NCBI GenBank assembly: GCA_964602475.1
Contig: CAZRRN010000008.1
Location: 3,003 to 67,002, forward strand
Origin: SZUA-448 sp964602475
GTDB taxonomy: Bacteria > Bacillota > Clostridia > Lachnospirales > Lachnospiraceae
Direction: 5' to 3'
DNA length: 64,000 bases
In this document: positions 24,624-33,243 of the stretch, in pieces
How the letters are laid out: each line of letters begins with the position of its first letter
How positions within the stretch are numbered: the stretch's first letter is position 1
Made by a program: the position numbers and the translations under genes
The notes under the pieces: model-generated
Seen by the model: only the letters and a program-made list of their open reading frames with translations
Told to the model about the DNA's origin: nothing
The model's database searches: none

Positions 24624-25610
24624 ATGGCAATCAGAATTGGTATATTAGGCTACGGCAATCTTGGACGAGGTGTAGAGGCGGCAATCCGGCATAATCCGGA
24701 TATGGAGCTTGCGGCAGTGATTACACGCAGAAACCCTGCATCGGTACATATCTTAACAGAAACCGCAACGGTATATGAGGCAACGGAACTCGCGAAACTG
24801 AAGGGAAATATTGATGTGCTGATTCTTTGCGGCGGAAGTGCGACTGACCTGCCGGAACAGACCAAAAAGGCAGCAAAGCTGTTCAATGTAATTGACAGCT
24901 TTGATACCCATGCAAGAATTCCGGAGCATTTTGCAGAGGTTGATGCAGCAGCAAAGGCTGCCGGGACGACAGCGATGATCTCGGTTGGCTGGGATCCGGG
25001 AATGTTCTCCCTGAACCGGCTGTACGCAGAAAGTATTCTGACCGACGGAAAGGATTACACTTTCTGGGGTAAGGGTGTAAGTCAGGGTCATTCGGATGCA
25101 ATCAGAAGGATTGCAGGAGTAAAGGATGGAAAACAATATACTATTCCTGTGGAAAGCGCGTTAGAGCGCATTCGAAACGGAGAACAGCCGGAGCTTACTG
25201 CAAGAGAAAAGCATATAAGAGAATGCTTTGTAGTTGCCGAAGAGGGCGCAGATCTTGTGCGAATCGAGGCTGAAATCAAAAATATGCCGAATTATTTTGC
25301 GGACTATGATACAACGGTGCATTTCATCACCGAAGAGGAGATGAAACGCAGTCACAGCGGACTGATGCATGGCGGGTTTGTAATCCGTTCCGGAAATACC
25401 GGTTGGGAGAATGAGCACAGACAGACAATCGAGTATCGTCTGAAGCTTGATTCGAATCCGGAATTCACGGCCAGTGTTCTGATTGCTTATGCGCGTGCTG
25501 TCTATCGTATGAATGGGGAAGGAATGACCGGCTGTAAGACAGTGTTTGACGTGCCGCCGGCATATCTGAGTACATTAAGCGGAGAAGAACTGAGAGCACA
25601 TCTGCTGTGA
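24624..25610 (+). CDS. ddh: meso-diaminopimelate D-dehydrogenase
   Basis: The 328-residue enzyme makes meso-diaminopimelate from tetrahydrodipicolinate, NADPH and ammonia in one step, for lysine and peptidoglycan. The Rossmann start IRIGILGYGNLGRGVE, the DSFDTHA segment, SVGWDPGMFSLNR, FWGKGVSQGHSDAIRRI and the ending PPAYLS are family signatures. AAAGGAG lies just before ATG 24624. The length equals that of known Ddh proteins. The gene lies 26 bp after the lipoprotein and 57 bp before rarA, with no clear terminator. Confidence 0.95.
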   Translation: MAIRIGILGYGNLGRGVEAAIRHNPDMELAAVITRRNPASVHILTETATVYEATELAKLKGNIDVLILCGGSATDLPEQTKKAAKLFNVIDSFDTHARIPEHFAEVDAAAKAAGTTAMISVGWDPGMFSLNRLYAESILTDGKDYTFWGKGVSQGHSDAIRRIAGVKDGKQYTIPVESALERIRNGEQPELTAREKHIRECFVVAEEGADLVRIEAEIKNMPNYFADYDTTVHFITEEEMKRSHSGLMHGGFVIRSGNTGWENEHRQTIEYRLKLDSNPEFTASVLIAYARAVYRMNGEGMTGCKTVFDVPPAYLSTLSGEELRAHLL

Positions 25611-25667
25611 GTAAATCTAACCTAAAGATATTTCTGGCATACAGAGAGGAACTAAAGTATATTTGCT

Positions 25668-26990
25668 ATGAAACAGATGTCAATGTTTGAAATGGAATCA
25701 CCGGCGACAACGCTGATGGCACCGCTTGCGAGCCGGCTGCGTCCGGAGAAGCTGGACGAATATGTGGGACAGACACATCTGCTCGGAGAGGGAAAGCTTC
25801 TGCGTCAGATGATTGAGAAGGATCAGATCAGTTCGATGATCTTTTGGGGCCCGCCCGGAGTCGGAAAAACGACACTGGCCAGAATTATTGCGAATCACAC
25901 AAAATCAACCTTTGTCAATACCAGTGCAGCAACCAGTGGAATTAAGGATGTTATGAAGCTGGTAGAGGAAGAACGTCGCCCAGGATCACGGACAATTGTG
26001 TTTGTAGATGAGATTCACCGTTTTAATAAGGCACAGCAGGATGCATTTCTTCCCCATGTCGAAAAAGGAAGTATCATTCTGATCGGAGCCACGACGGAAA
26101 ATCCGTCCTTTGAAGTAAATTCCGCGCTTCTGTCCCGGTGCAAGGTATTTGTTCTGCAGGCACTGACCAAAGAAGACATTATGAGACTTCTGAAGCGTGC
26201 ACTGACCAGCCCGAAGGGTTTTGTCTCCATGCAGGTTAAAATCGACGAGGACAGCCTTGCGCTGATTGCAGCCTTTGCTGACGGAGATGCAAGAACCGCA
26301 TTAAATACACTGGAAATGTCAGTTCTGAACGGGGATCTTAATGAGAACGGGGATCTGACTGTTAAAAAAGAAAAGATTGAACAGTGTATCGGAAAGAAAG
26401 CTCTGCTGTACGATAAGGACGGGGAAGAGCACTATAACCTGATTTCGGCACTTCATAAATCCATGCGGAACAGTGATCCTGATGCGGCGGTCTACTGGCT
26501 GGCACGAATGCTGGAAGCAGGAGAGAATCCGCTGTATGTTGCAAGAAGGATGGTACGGTTTGCCAGTGAGGACATCGGAATGGCTGACAGTAATGCTCTT
26601 CAGGTAGCGGTTGCGGCATATCAGGCTTGTCATTTTAACGGAATGCCGGAATGCAATGTCAATCTGACCCATGCTGTAGTATATCTCTCTATGGCGCCGA
26701 AATCCAATGCCATAGAGACTGCTTATTACCGGGCGCGTGTCGATGCGCAGAATATGCTGTCTGAACCGGTACCGCTTCAAATACGCAACGCGCCGACCGG
26801 ATTGATGAAGGAACTGCATTACGGTGAGGGCTACCGCTATGCACATGATTATGAAGAGAAGCTCACGGATATGAAATGCCTGCCGGAATCAATCGCCGAC
26901 CATGTTTACTATACTCCGACCATTCAGGGACAGGAAGCGGCGGTTGCAAAACGGCTGGAGGAAATAAAGAGCTTTAAGGGAATAAAATAG
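25668..26990 (+). CDS. rarA: replication-associated recombination protein A (AAA+ ATPase)
   Basis: The 440-residue RarA/MgsA homologue acts at stalled forks. It has Walker A GPPGVGKT at 61-68, Walker B FVDEIHRFNK, sensor 1 GATTENPSFEVN with the arginine finger region LLSRCKVF, and the C-terminal tetramerisation domain (RRMVRFASEDIGMAD, CHFNGMPE). The N-terminal MSMFE resembles a clamp-binding peptide. The best start is uncertain: ATG 25668, 25677 and 25683 are all in frame and the nearest AGAGAGGA (25643-25650) is rather far from each. Confidence 0.94.
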   Translation: MKQMSMFEMESPATTLMAPLASRLRPEKLDEYVGQTHLLGEGKLLRQMIEKDQISSMIFWGPPGVGKTTLARIIANHTKSTFVNTSAATSGIKDVMKLVEEERRPGSRTIVFVDEIHRFNKAQQDAFLPHVEKGSIILIGATTENPSFEVNSALLSRCKVFVLQALTKEDIMRLLKRALTSPKGFVSMQVKIDEDSLALIAAFADGDARTALNTLEMSVLNGDLNENGDLTVKKEKIEQCIGKKALLYDKDGEEHYNLISALHKSMRNSDPDAAVYWLARMLEAGENPLYVARRMVRFASEDIGMADSNALQVAVAAYQACHFNGMPECNVNLTHAVVYLSMAPKSNAIETAYYRARVDAQNMLSEPVPLQIRNAPTGLMKELHYGEGYRYAHDYEEKLTDMKCLPESIADHVYYTPTIQGQEAAVAKRLEEIKSFKGIK

Positions 26991-27037
26991 TATCCTAAAG
27001 TCTATATAAATGCGGTAAGTGCAGAAAGAAGGAAGAC

Positions 27038-27856
27038 ATGATAGAATTACCGGAAGCCATTGTTCTGGCGGATCAACTGAAAGGTACTTTAACCGGAAAG
27101 CAGATTACCTGTGCGACAGCAGACAGCTCTCATCATAAGTTTACCTGGTACAACGGCAATCCGGAGGACTATTCGGAGCTGCTGGAGGGTAGGACAATTG
27201 AGGATGCGGTTTCTTACGGCGGAAAGGTGCACATCAAAATGAACGGGGAGGTTGGGCTGGCATTCAGCGACGGTGCAACTCTTTCCTACTTTGAACCCGG
27301 AGCAGCAGTACCGGATAAGCATCAGTTTCTGCTAGAATTTGATGATGGTTCGGCATTGGTGGTTACTGTTCGCATGTATGGTGGGATTTTTTCTTATATC
27401 GGAGAAATGGACAATGAGTATGACCGAATCGCAAGAGAAGCACCGGATGTCTTTACGGACAGCTTCAGCTTTGATTATTTTATGAGTCTTCGTCCGGAGA
27501 AGAAAAAGCTGTCAGTTAAGGGGTTCCTTGCTACCGAACAACGGATTCCTGGACTTGGAAACGGAGTCGCTCAGGACATTATGCTGGAAGCGGGACTGCA
27601 TCCGAAGCGGGACATTTCCACACTGAGTGAAGAAGAGTTTCACCGGCTTTATCAGGTGATTCCGGATCTTCTTTGGAAAATGACAGAGGAAGGCGGTCGC
27701 GATACCGAAAAGGATCTTTTCGGAAGAAACGGCGGTTATCTTACGCAGATGAGCAAGAATACTTATGGCGGTCCCTGCCTGAACTGCGGAACCTATATTC
27801 AAAAGGAGGCCTTTTTGGGCGGCGTGATCTATTTCTGCCCGAACTGCCAGAAATAA
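27038..27856 (+). CDS. Fpg/Nei-like DNA glycosylase homologue lacking the N-terminal proline
   Basis: The 272-residue protein has the Fpg/Nei fold: N-terminal beta-sandwich, helix-two-turn-helix around GLGNGVAQDIMLEAGLHP, and a zinc finger C..C/C..C (CLNCGTYIQ, FCPNCQ). Fpg starts (M)PELPEV and uses the amine of Pro as nucleophile; here the start is MIELPEA, so Ile replaces Pro while the catalytic Glu is kept. A lysine in GGKVHIK corresponds to the DNA-contact Lys. The zinc-finger loop Arg of Fpg (GRSTYYCP) is GGVIYFCP here. It may be a monofunctional glycosylase, a DNA-lesion binder or a diverged enzyme. It lies 47 bp behind rarA, fitting DNA repair. Confidence 0.85.
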   Translation: MIELPEAIVLADQLKGTLTGKQITCATADSSHHKFTWYNGNPEDYSELLEGRTIEDAVSYGGKVHIKMNGEVGLAFSDGATLSYFEPGAAVPDKHQFLLEFDDGSALVVTVRMYGGIFSYIGEMDNEYDRIAREAPDVFTDSFSFDYFMSLRPEKKKLSVKGFLATEQRIPGLGNGVAQDIMLEAGLHPKRDISTLSEEEFHRLYQVIPDLLWKMTEEGGRDTEKDLFGRNGGYLTQMSKNTYGGPCLNCGTYIQKEAFLGGVIYFCPNCQK

Positions 27857-27879
27857 AGCGAATTACCGGAGGAAATCGG

Positions 27880-28665
27880 ATGTTTCAGTTTGGAATGCCG
27901 ACACTGCTTGAAAATAAAAGCCTGACCGAGAACGCAATACTTTGCAGAAGGCTCGGACTGGCCTTTATTGAACTGAATATGAATTTTTTAGAGTATCAGG
28001 AGGAGTATCTGCGGAATACAAAGCTGCTTCGTGCCGTTGCAGAGGAATACAGTTTGTATTATACAATCCATCTGCCGGAGGAATTGAATGTATGTGATTT
28101 TAACAGCCGCGTGAGAACTGCGTATCTGGATACGATGAAGGCAGTACTTGAAATTGCGCAGGATCTGCATGTTCCGCTACTCAATCTGCACATGAATCAT
28201 GGAATATATATTACGCTTCCGGATCGAAAAACCTACCTGTTTCAGGAGAAAAAGGAACGGTATCTGGAAGATATTGATAACTTTCGAAAGCTGTGCATAC
28301 AGGAAACCGGGTCATACGGGCCGTTGATTTCAATCGAAAATACCGATGGCTACAGAGAATTTGAAAAAGAAGCAATCAGGATTCTGCTGGGGGATAAACG
28401 GTTTTCCCTAACATGGGATATTGGACACTCTCACGGAGCAGGAAATACAGATGAACCGTTTCTGATGGAGCATGAGGATCGGCTGGGGCATTTTCATATC
28501 CATGATGCACTCGGAAAGAGCAATCATCTTCCGCTTGGAAGCGGAGAAATAGATCTTTCCCAACGAATTGCACTTGCCCGTAAGCACGGGTGCCGGTGCG
28601 TCCTTGAAACCAAGACGATTGCGGCACTGGAAGCTTCAGTTGAATGGATAAAAAGAAACCTATAG
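27880..28665 (+). CDS. TIM-barrel sugar isomerase/epimerase-like protein (AP endonuclease 2 superfamily)
   Basis: The 261-residue protein has the xylose-isomerase-like TIM barrel: LNLHMNHG on strand 4, SIENTDG with a Glu, TWDIGHSHGAG with Asp and His, HFHIHDALGKSNHLPLGSG with metal-type ligands, and LETKT at the end with the final Glu. These match the metal-binding residues of sugar epimerases and endonuclease IV. The substrate is unknown. GGAGG at 27868-27872 fixes ATG at 27880. It lies 24 bp after the Fpg-like gene, so an endonuclease IV-like repair role is possible but unproven. Confidence 0.75.
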   Translation: MFQFGMPTLLENKSLTENAILCRRLGLAFIELNMNFLEYQEEYLRNTKLLRAVAEEYSLYYTIHLPEELNVCDFNSRVRTAYLDTMKAVLEIAQDLHVPLLNLHMNHGIYITLPDRKTYLFQEKKERYLEDIDNFRKLCIQETGSYGPLISIENTDGYREFEKEAIRILLGDKRFSLTWDIGHSHGAGNTDEPFLMEHEDRLGHFHIHDALGKSNHLPLGSGEIDLSQRIALARKHGCRCVLETKTIAALEASVEWIKRNL

Positions 28666-28680
28666 AGATATTATATTAGC

Positions 28681-28719
28681 GTGTGCGGTAATCCAACCCG
28701 GAAAAGCTGCACACTTTTT
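28681..28719 (+). terminator. terminator after the TIM-barrel gene
   Basis: GTGTGC (28681-28686) pairs with GCACAC (28709-28714) and is followed by TTTTTATTTTT. Confidence 0.65.
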
Positions 28720-28728
28720 ATTTTTATC

Positions 28729-28757
28729 TTGACAAATACATCTGAACCGATTATCAT
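28729..28757 (+). promoter_or_regulatory. promoter of the metal efflux operon
   Basis: TTGACA at 28729-28734 and TATCAT at 28752-28757 are 17 bp apart. The ArsR-type operators begin at the -10 box. Confidence 0.85.
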
Positions 28758-28792
28758 ATGAATCATGAAACATATGAACGCACATTCATATG
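28756..28792. promoter_or_regulatory. ArsR/SmtB-type operator
   Basis: CATATGAA at 28771-28778 and TTCATATG at 28785-28792 form an inverted repeat with a six-base centre; another CATATGAA lies at 28756-28763. The pattern fits binding by an ArsR/SmtB repressor just after the -10 box. Confidence 0.8.
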
Positions 28793-28838
28793 AGATGAGA
28801 AACAAATGAACCATGGAACGAGTGAAAGGAGACTGCCA

Positions 28839-29228
28839 ATGCAGAAACATAATCATGATGACATCCTGAGAATTGTAAGACATGATCTTCCGACGGATGA
28901 ACTGCTCTGTGACCTGTCTGATTTATTCAAGGTATTCGGAGATACAACGCGTATTAAGATACTGTATGCTCTGATGGAATCGGAGCTGTGTGTCTGTGCA
29001 ATAGCTGAACTCTTATCTATGACGCAGTCAGCAATTTCTCATCAGCTCAAAGTGCTAAAGGATAATAATCTGGTCGGGAGCTACCGTGTTGGAAAGACAA
29101 TTGTATATTTTCTGGCAGACGATCATGTCAGAGCCATGATTAGTCAGGGCTTTGAACACTTAATCGAGAAAATAGAGGAACCAAAACATCGACGTGAAAA
29201 TAAAACCGATAAGGAGAAGACAGAATGA
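28839..29228 (+). CDS. ArsR/SmtB-family metal-responsive repressor
   Basis: The 129-residue winged-helix repressor has FKVFGDTTRIKILYALMESELCVCAIAELL, with the alpha-3 metal site ELCVC, and MTQSAISHQLKVLKDNNLV as recognition helix. Near the end, DDHVRAMISQGFEHLIE gives the alpha-5 zinc site of SmtB/CzrA exactly (D-x-H-x10-H-x2-E). Release from DNA by Zn, Cd or Co is therefore likely. ATG at 28839 follows AAAGGAG. Its stop overlaps the start of the HMA gene by four bases. It should repress the whole three-gene operon. Confidence 0.93.
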   Translation: MQKHNHDDILRIVRHDLPTDELLCDLSDLFKVFGDTTRIKILYALMESELCVCAIAELLSMTQSAISHQLKVLKDNNLVGSYRVGKTIVYFLADDHVRAMISQGFEHLIEKIEEPKHRRENKTDKEKTE

Positions 29229-29443
29229 AAAAAGTATATCAGCTGGAGGATCTGGATTGCGCAAATTGTGCGGCGAAGATGGAGGAAGCAATCAGAAAGC
29301 TAGACGGAGTTATTTCTGCAGAGGTTAATTTTATTATGCAGAAGCTGACGATTGAAGCAGAGGATGAGCACTTTGACGAGATTTTAACGGCAGTTACCAA
29401 AGCAGTGAAGAAGGTGGAGCCGGACTGTACAATCAGAAAGTAA
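29225..29443 (+). CDS. stand-alone heavy-metal-associated (HMA) domain protein
   Basis: The 72-residue protein is a single HMA fold with the metal motif DLDCANCAAKMEEAI (CxxC) near residue 12. It lacks any signal peptide and should be a cytosolic metallochaperone. The start ATGA overlaps the ArsR stop. In ZntA/CadA enzymes this domain is normally the N terminus of the ATPase; the ATPase encoded 54 bp downstream lacks it, so the pair looks like a split CadA. Confidence 0.9.
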   Translation: MKKVYQLEDLDCANCAAKMEEAIRKLDGVISAEVNFIMQKLTIEAEDEHFDEILTAVTKAVKKVEPDCTIRK

Positions 29444-29497
29444 ACTTGAGATAAGCATGGGGAATCCATCAACGCAAATAGAGCATAGGAGACAAAC

Positions 29498-31336
29498 ATG
29501 AGCAGAAAACAAAGAAAAATATTGATAAGAATTGTAATATCCGCAGTTCTGTTTCTTGCGGCATGCCTGCTTCCGCTGACCGGAATCTGGAAGCTTGTAG
29601 CATTTTTGGTGCCATATCTTATCATCGGTTATGATGTGCTTTGGACGGCAGTTCGAAACATTTTACACGGACAGCTGTTTGATGAAGCATTTCTGATGGC
29701 ACTGGCAACGGTGGGCGCAGTTGGTGTCGGTAAATATCCGGAAGCAGTTGCGGTTATGCTGTTTTATCAGACAGGTGAACTTTTTCAGGGAATTGCGGTC
29801 GGAAAAAGCAGAAAGTCCATTGCTTCACTCATGGATATCCGCCCGGATTCTGCGGTTGTGCTGCGCGACGGAGCAGAGCTTACGGTGTCGCCGGAGGAAG
29901 TCGGTGTCGGTGAAATCATCTGTATTCGACCCGGAGAAAAGATTCCGCTTGACGGGACAATTATCGCGGGCGGCACTTCGGTCAATACTTCGGCACTGAC
30001 CGGAGAAAGCCTTCCGGTTGACAGAACCGAGGGAGATACAGTAATCAGCGGTTCGGTGAACCTGAGTGGTTTTATCCGGGTGAGGACAGAAAGCACCTTC
30101 AAAGAAAGTACCGTTTCGAAAATACTGGATCTGGTAGAGAATGCTTCCTCAAAGAAAGCACATGTGGAGAACTTTATCACGCGTTTTGCCCGTTACTACA
30201 CTCCCTGCGTAGTGGTCGGCGCAGTCCTGCTTGCAGTGCTTCCGCCGCTTCTCTTTTCACAGGAATGGTCGGTATGGATTACTCGTGCACTGACATTTCT
30301 GGTAGTATCCTGTCCCTGCGCTCTTGTGATTTCCGTACCGCTGTCCTTCTTTGGTGGGATTGGAGGAGCTTCACGGGATGGAATTCTGATTAAGGGGGCA
30401 GGCTATCTTGAACTGCTCTCCAAGGTAAAAACAGTTGTGTTCGACAAGACAGGAACACTTACCAAAGGAAGCTTTCAGGTGACTGCGATTCATCCGGAGC
30501 AGGTATCTGAAGACGAGCTGCTTGATCTTGCGGCAGCAGCAGAATCACGTTCCGGGCATCCGATTGCGGAATCAATTGTGCTTGCCCATGGAAAGCATAT
30601 AGACAGTCGGAGAATCGGAGAATTATCAGAGAAAGCAGGAAGGGGAATTCGGGCGGTAATCGACGGGAGAGTCATTTACGTCGGCAACGGACAGCTGATG
30701 GAGGAAGCCGGAGCTTCCTGGCACGAGTGCCATCATCCGGGAACCATCGTGCATATCTGCGACGGATCGGAATACCTTGGACATATTGTTATTTCTGACG
30801 TAATCAAACCGGATGCGAAGACGGCAATTGCAGAGCTTAAGAAGCTTGGAATTACACAGACGGTTATGCTGACCGGAGACAGAAGGAGGGTTGGCGAACA
30901 GGTAGGACAGGAACTTGGAATCGATGAAATACACACGGAACTGCTTCCGGCACAGAAGGTGGAAATCGTAGAAGAAAAGCTTGCAGAAGAAAAGACGCTG
31001 GCGTTTGTCGGAGACGGAATCAATGACGCACCGGTACTGACCAGAGCGGATATCGGAATCGCTATGGGTGCACTCGGAAGCGATGCGGCGATTGAAGCGG
31101 CAGACATTGTACTGATGGACGACAACCCTGAAAAGATTGCAAGAGCAGTCCGCATTTCAAGAAAAACAATGAGAATCGTTAAGGAAAATATTACGTTTGC
31201 ACTTGGAGTAAAGGCACTGGTGCTTATTCTTGGAGCCTGTGGGCTTGCTGGTATGTGGGCGGCAGTTTTTGCCGATGTCGGCGTTATGATTCTGGCGATT
31301 ATCAATGCAATGCGGACGCTAAGACGCAGGTCATGA
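29498..31336 (+). CDS. heavy-metal P1B-type ATPase (Zn/Cd/Pb exporter type)
   Basis: The 612-residue membrane ATPase has the metal-site motif CPC at 272-274 in SCPCALVISVPLSFFGG, phosphorylation Asp316 in DKTGTLTKG, the HP motif SGHPIAES, MLTGDRR and GDGINDAPVLTRADIG. It has about eight membrane helices. CPCALVISVP is typical of Zn/Cd/Pb exporters rather than copper ones. It has no N-terminal metal-binding domain; that function is supplied by the preceding HMA gene. ArsR control fits efflux of divalent toxic metals. Confidence 0.93.
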   Translation: MSRKQRKILIRIVISAVLFLAACLLPLTGIWKLVAFLVPYLIIGYDVLWTAVRNILHGQLFDEAFLMALATVGAVGVGKYPEAVAVMLFYQTGELFQGIAVGKSRKSIASLMDIRPDSAVVLRDGAELTVSPEEVGVGEIICIRPGEKIPLDGTIIAGGTSVNTSALTGESLPVDRTEGDTVISGSVNLSGFIRVRTESTFKESTVSKILDLVENASSKKAHVENFITRFARYYTPCVVVGAVLLAVLPPLLFSQEWSVWITRALTFLVVSCPCALVISVPLSFFGGIGGASRDGILIKGAGYLELLSKVKTVVFDKTGTLTKGSFQVTAIHPEQVSEDELLDLAAAAESRSGHPIAESIVLAHGKHIDSRRIGELSEKAGRGIRAVIDGRVIYVGNGQLMEEAGASWHECHHPGTIVHICDGSEYLGHIVISDVIKPDAKTAIAELKKLGITQTVMLTGDRRRVGEQVGQELGIDEIHTELLPAQKVEIVEEKLAEEKTLAFVGDGINDAPVLTRADIGIAMGALGSDAAIEAADIVLMDDNPEKIARAVRISRKTMRIVKENITFALGVKALVLILGACGLAGMWAAVFADVGVMILAIINAMRTLRRRS

Positions 31337-31376
31337 TAAAACCGCAGTAAATAAGCAGTGTCTTTTCAAAAAACTC

Positions 31377-31405
31377 TTGAAGAATCCGGTGGTATCGTGT
31401 ACAAT
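31377..31405 (+). promoter_or_regulatory. promoter of the FGGY kinase gene
   Basis: TTGAAG at 31377-31382 and TACAAT at 31400-31405 are 17 bp apart, 113 bp before the start codon. Confidence 0.65.
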
Positions 31406-31517
31406 GGTACCCATAAGATATACATGAAACTAAATTTGTTTACAAATTAGTAAAGAATATTACTCCGGCTCAAGGTTATTCAGAAAACCGGTGAAATCAG
31501 AGAAGGGGAATGAAGCT

Positions 31518-33119
31518 ATGGACAAGAACAGTGCAAAAAATACGATTCAGTCTGGAAACGCAGTGCTTGGAATCGAGTTTGGATCAACACGAATTAAAGC
31601 AATCCTCATAAATGAGAACAATGAACCGATTGCTTCCGGGAGTCATGACTGGGAGAACCGTTATGAGAACGGAGTATGGACCTATAGTCTTAATGACATC
31701 TGGAAGGGTCTGCAGGACTGCTATACACGTCTGCAGTCGGATGTTAAGCTGCAGTATGATGTCGAAATCATTCAGCTTTCAGCTATCGGCTTCAGTGCAA
31801 TGATGCATGGCTATATGGCATTCAATAAGGAGGAAGAGCTGATGGTGCCGTTCCGCACATGGCGGAATACCATTACGGAGCAGGCTTCGGAGAAGTTAAC
31901 GGAATTATTCAGTTTCCATATTCCGCAGAGATGGAGCATTGCGCATCTGTATCAGGCAATTCTCAATCAGGAGGAGCATGTGAAGAACATCTCCTTTGTG
32001 ACAACTCTTGCGGGCTACATTCACTGGAAGATGACAGGAAGAAAGGTAGTTGGGATTGGAGAAGCTTCCGGTATGTTCCCGATTGATTCAGCGACAAAGC
32101 AGTATAATAAAGAGATGCTGGAGAAATTTGACCGGCTGGAAAATGTAGCACAGTATGGCTTAAAGCTGGAGGATATCTTCCCTGCAGTTCTGTCTGCAGG
32201 AGAAACAGCCGGAACTCTGACAAAAGAGGGAGCAAAGCTTCTGGATGTCAGCGGAAAGCTGGAAGCCGGCTGCCCTGTCTGTCCTCCGGAGGGAGACGCA
32301 GGAACCGGAATGACAGCAACGAACAGTGTTGCAAAACGTACCGGAAATGTTTCTGCAGGAACCTCTGTCTTTGCAATGGTTGTCATGGAGAAACCGCTTT
32401 CGAAGCCTTACGAAGAGATTGATATTGTTACAACTCCGACCGGAGACTCGGTAGCAATGGTACACTGCAATAACTGTACATCGGATCTCAATGCGTGGGT
32501 ATCTGTGTTTCGTGAGTTTGCAGAAAGTCTCGGAGTGGAGCCGGATATGGATCGTATTTATTCTGTGCTTTACAATAAAGCACTGGAGGGGGATGCAGAC
32601 TGCGGCGGACTTCTGGCATATAATTATTTCTCCGGAGAACATATTACAGGCTTTGAAGAGGGTCGGCCACTTTTCGTGAGAACAACGGAAAGCAGCTTTA
32701 CTCTTGCTAATTTTATGCGTGCCAATTTATTCACTGCACTTGGTGCACTGAAAACGGGACTTGACATTCTTCTAAAGACCGAAGGGGTAAAGCTTGACAA
32801 GATTTACGGACATGGTGGTCTGTTTAAGACGAAAGGAGTCGGACAGAAGATTCTGGCAGCAGCGATTGATGCGCCTGTATCTGTTATGAAGACCGCAGGA
32901 GAAGGCGGAGCCTGGGGAATTGCTGTTCTTGCTTCTTACATGGTTAAGAAGGCAGAGAACGAGACACTTGCAGATTTTCTGAACAACCGGGTATTTGCCG
33001 GACAGAGTGCTGTAAAGGAACAGCCGGACAGCAGGGATGTCGAGGGCTTTAACCGGTTTATGGAGCGCTATACAAAAGGTCTTCCGATTGAGCGTGCTGC
33101 CGTGGATTTTATGAAATAA
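31518..33119 (+). CDS. FGGY-family carbohydrate kinase (xylulokinase/L-ribulokinase-like)
   Basis: The 533-residue kinase has the two actin-like domains of the FGGY family: the phosphate-1 loop VLGIEFGSTRIKAILI, the substrate part AIGFSAMMHGYMAF, a phosphate-2 loop near NVSAGTSVFAMV, and the adenosine motif GHGGLFKTKG. It phosphorylates a sugar or sugar alcohol, most likely a pentulose, but the substrate cannot be fixed from sequence. AGAAGGGGA at 31501-31509 sets ATG at 31518. It is monocistronic or followed by the sensor kinase 124 bp downstream. No isomerase or epimerase lies nearby. Confidence 0.85.
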   Translation: MDKNSAKNTIQSGNAVLGIEFGSTRIKAILINENNEPIASGSHDWENRYENGVWTYSLNDIWKGLQDCYTRLQSDVKLQYDVEIIQLSAIGFSAMMHGYMAFNKEEELMVPFRTWRNTITEQASEKLTELFSFHIPQRWSIAHLYQAILNQEEHVKNISFVTTLAGYIHWKMTGRKVVGIGEASGMFPIDSATKQYNKEMLEKFDRLENVAQYGLKLEDIFPAVLSAGETAGTLTKEGAKLLDVSGKLEAGCPVCPPEGDAGTGMTATNSVAKRTGNVSAGTSVFAMVVMEKPLSKPYEEIDIVTTPTGDSVAMVHCNNCTSDLNAWVSVFREFAESLGVEPDMDRIYSVLYNKALEGDADCGGLLAYNYFSGEHITGFEEGRPLFVRTTESSFTLANFMRANLFTALGALKTGLDILLKTEGVKLDKIYGHGGLFKTKGVGQKILAAAIDAPVSVMKTAGEGGAWGIAVLASYMVKKAENETLADFLNNRVFAGQSAVKEQPDSRDVEGFNRFMERYTKGLPIERAAVDFMK

Positions 33120-33151
33120 TACAGGAGTGGTTCTCTTAATTCGTATTGCCA

Positions 33152-33239
33152 GAGCCTCCCGGATGTGTTAAACTGAACAAAAGGCATCCCTGAAAATGAT
33201 GTTGGGACCGCGTTCAGAATGAACACAGGCGGGAGGTTC
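33152..33239 (+). promoter_or_regulatory. predicted structured leader that sequesters the ribosome binding site
   Basis: GAGCCTCCCG at 33152-33161 can pair over ten positions (one G-U) with CGGGAGGTTC at 33230-33239, which includes the ribosome binding site of the sensor kinase gene. Inside are two possible hairpins, GGATG/CATCC (33161-33165/33185-33189, sharing one base with the outer stem) and GTTCA/TGAAC (33212-33216/33220-33224). The layout resembles a three-way junction, but it matches no riboswitch class that I know. Confidence 0.45.
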
Positions 33240-33243
33240 TTCT

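Noticed and set aside
33121..33243. Tested as a c-di-GMP (GEMM) riboswitch because a signalling gene follows.
   Set aside because: The conserved GEMM core sequences were not found; only an unclassified pairing with the ribosome binding site remains.
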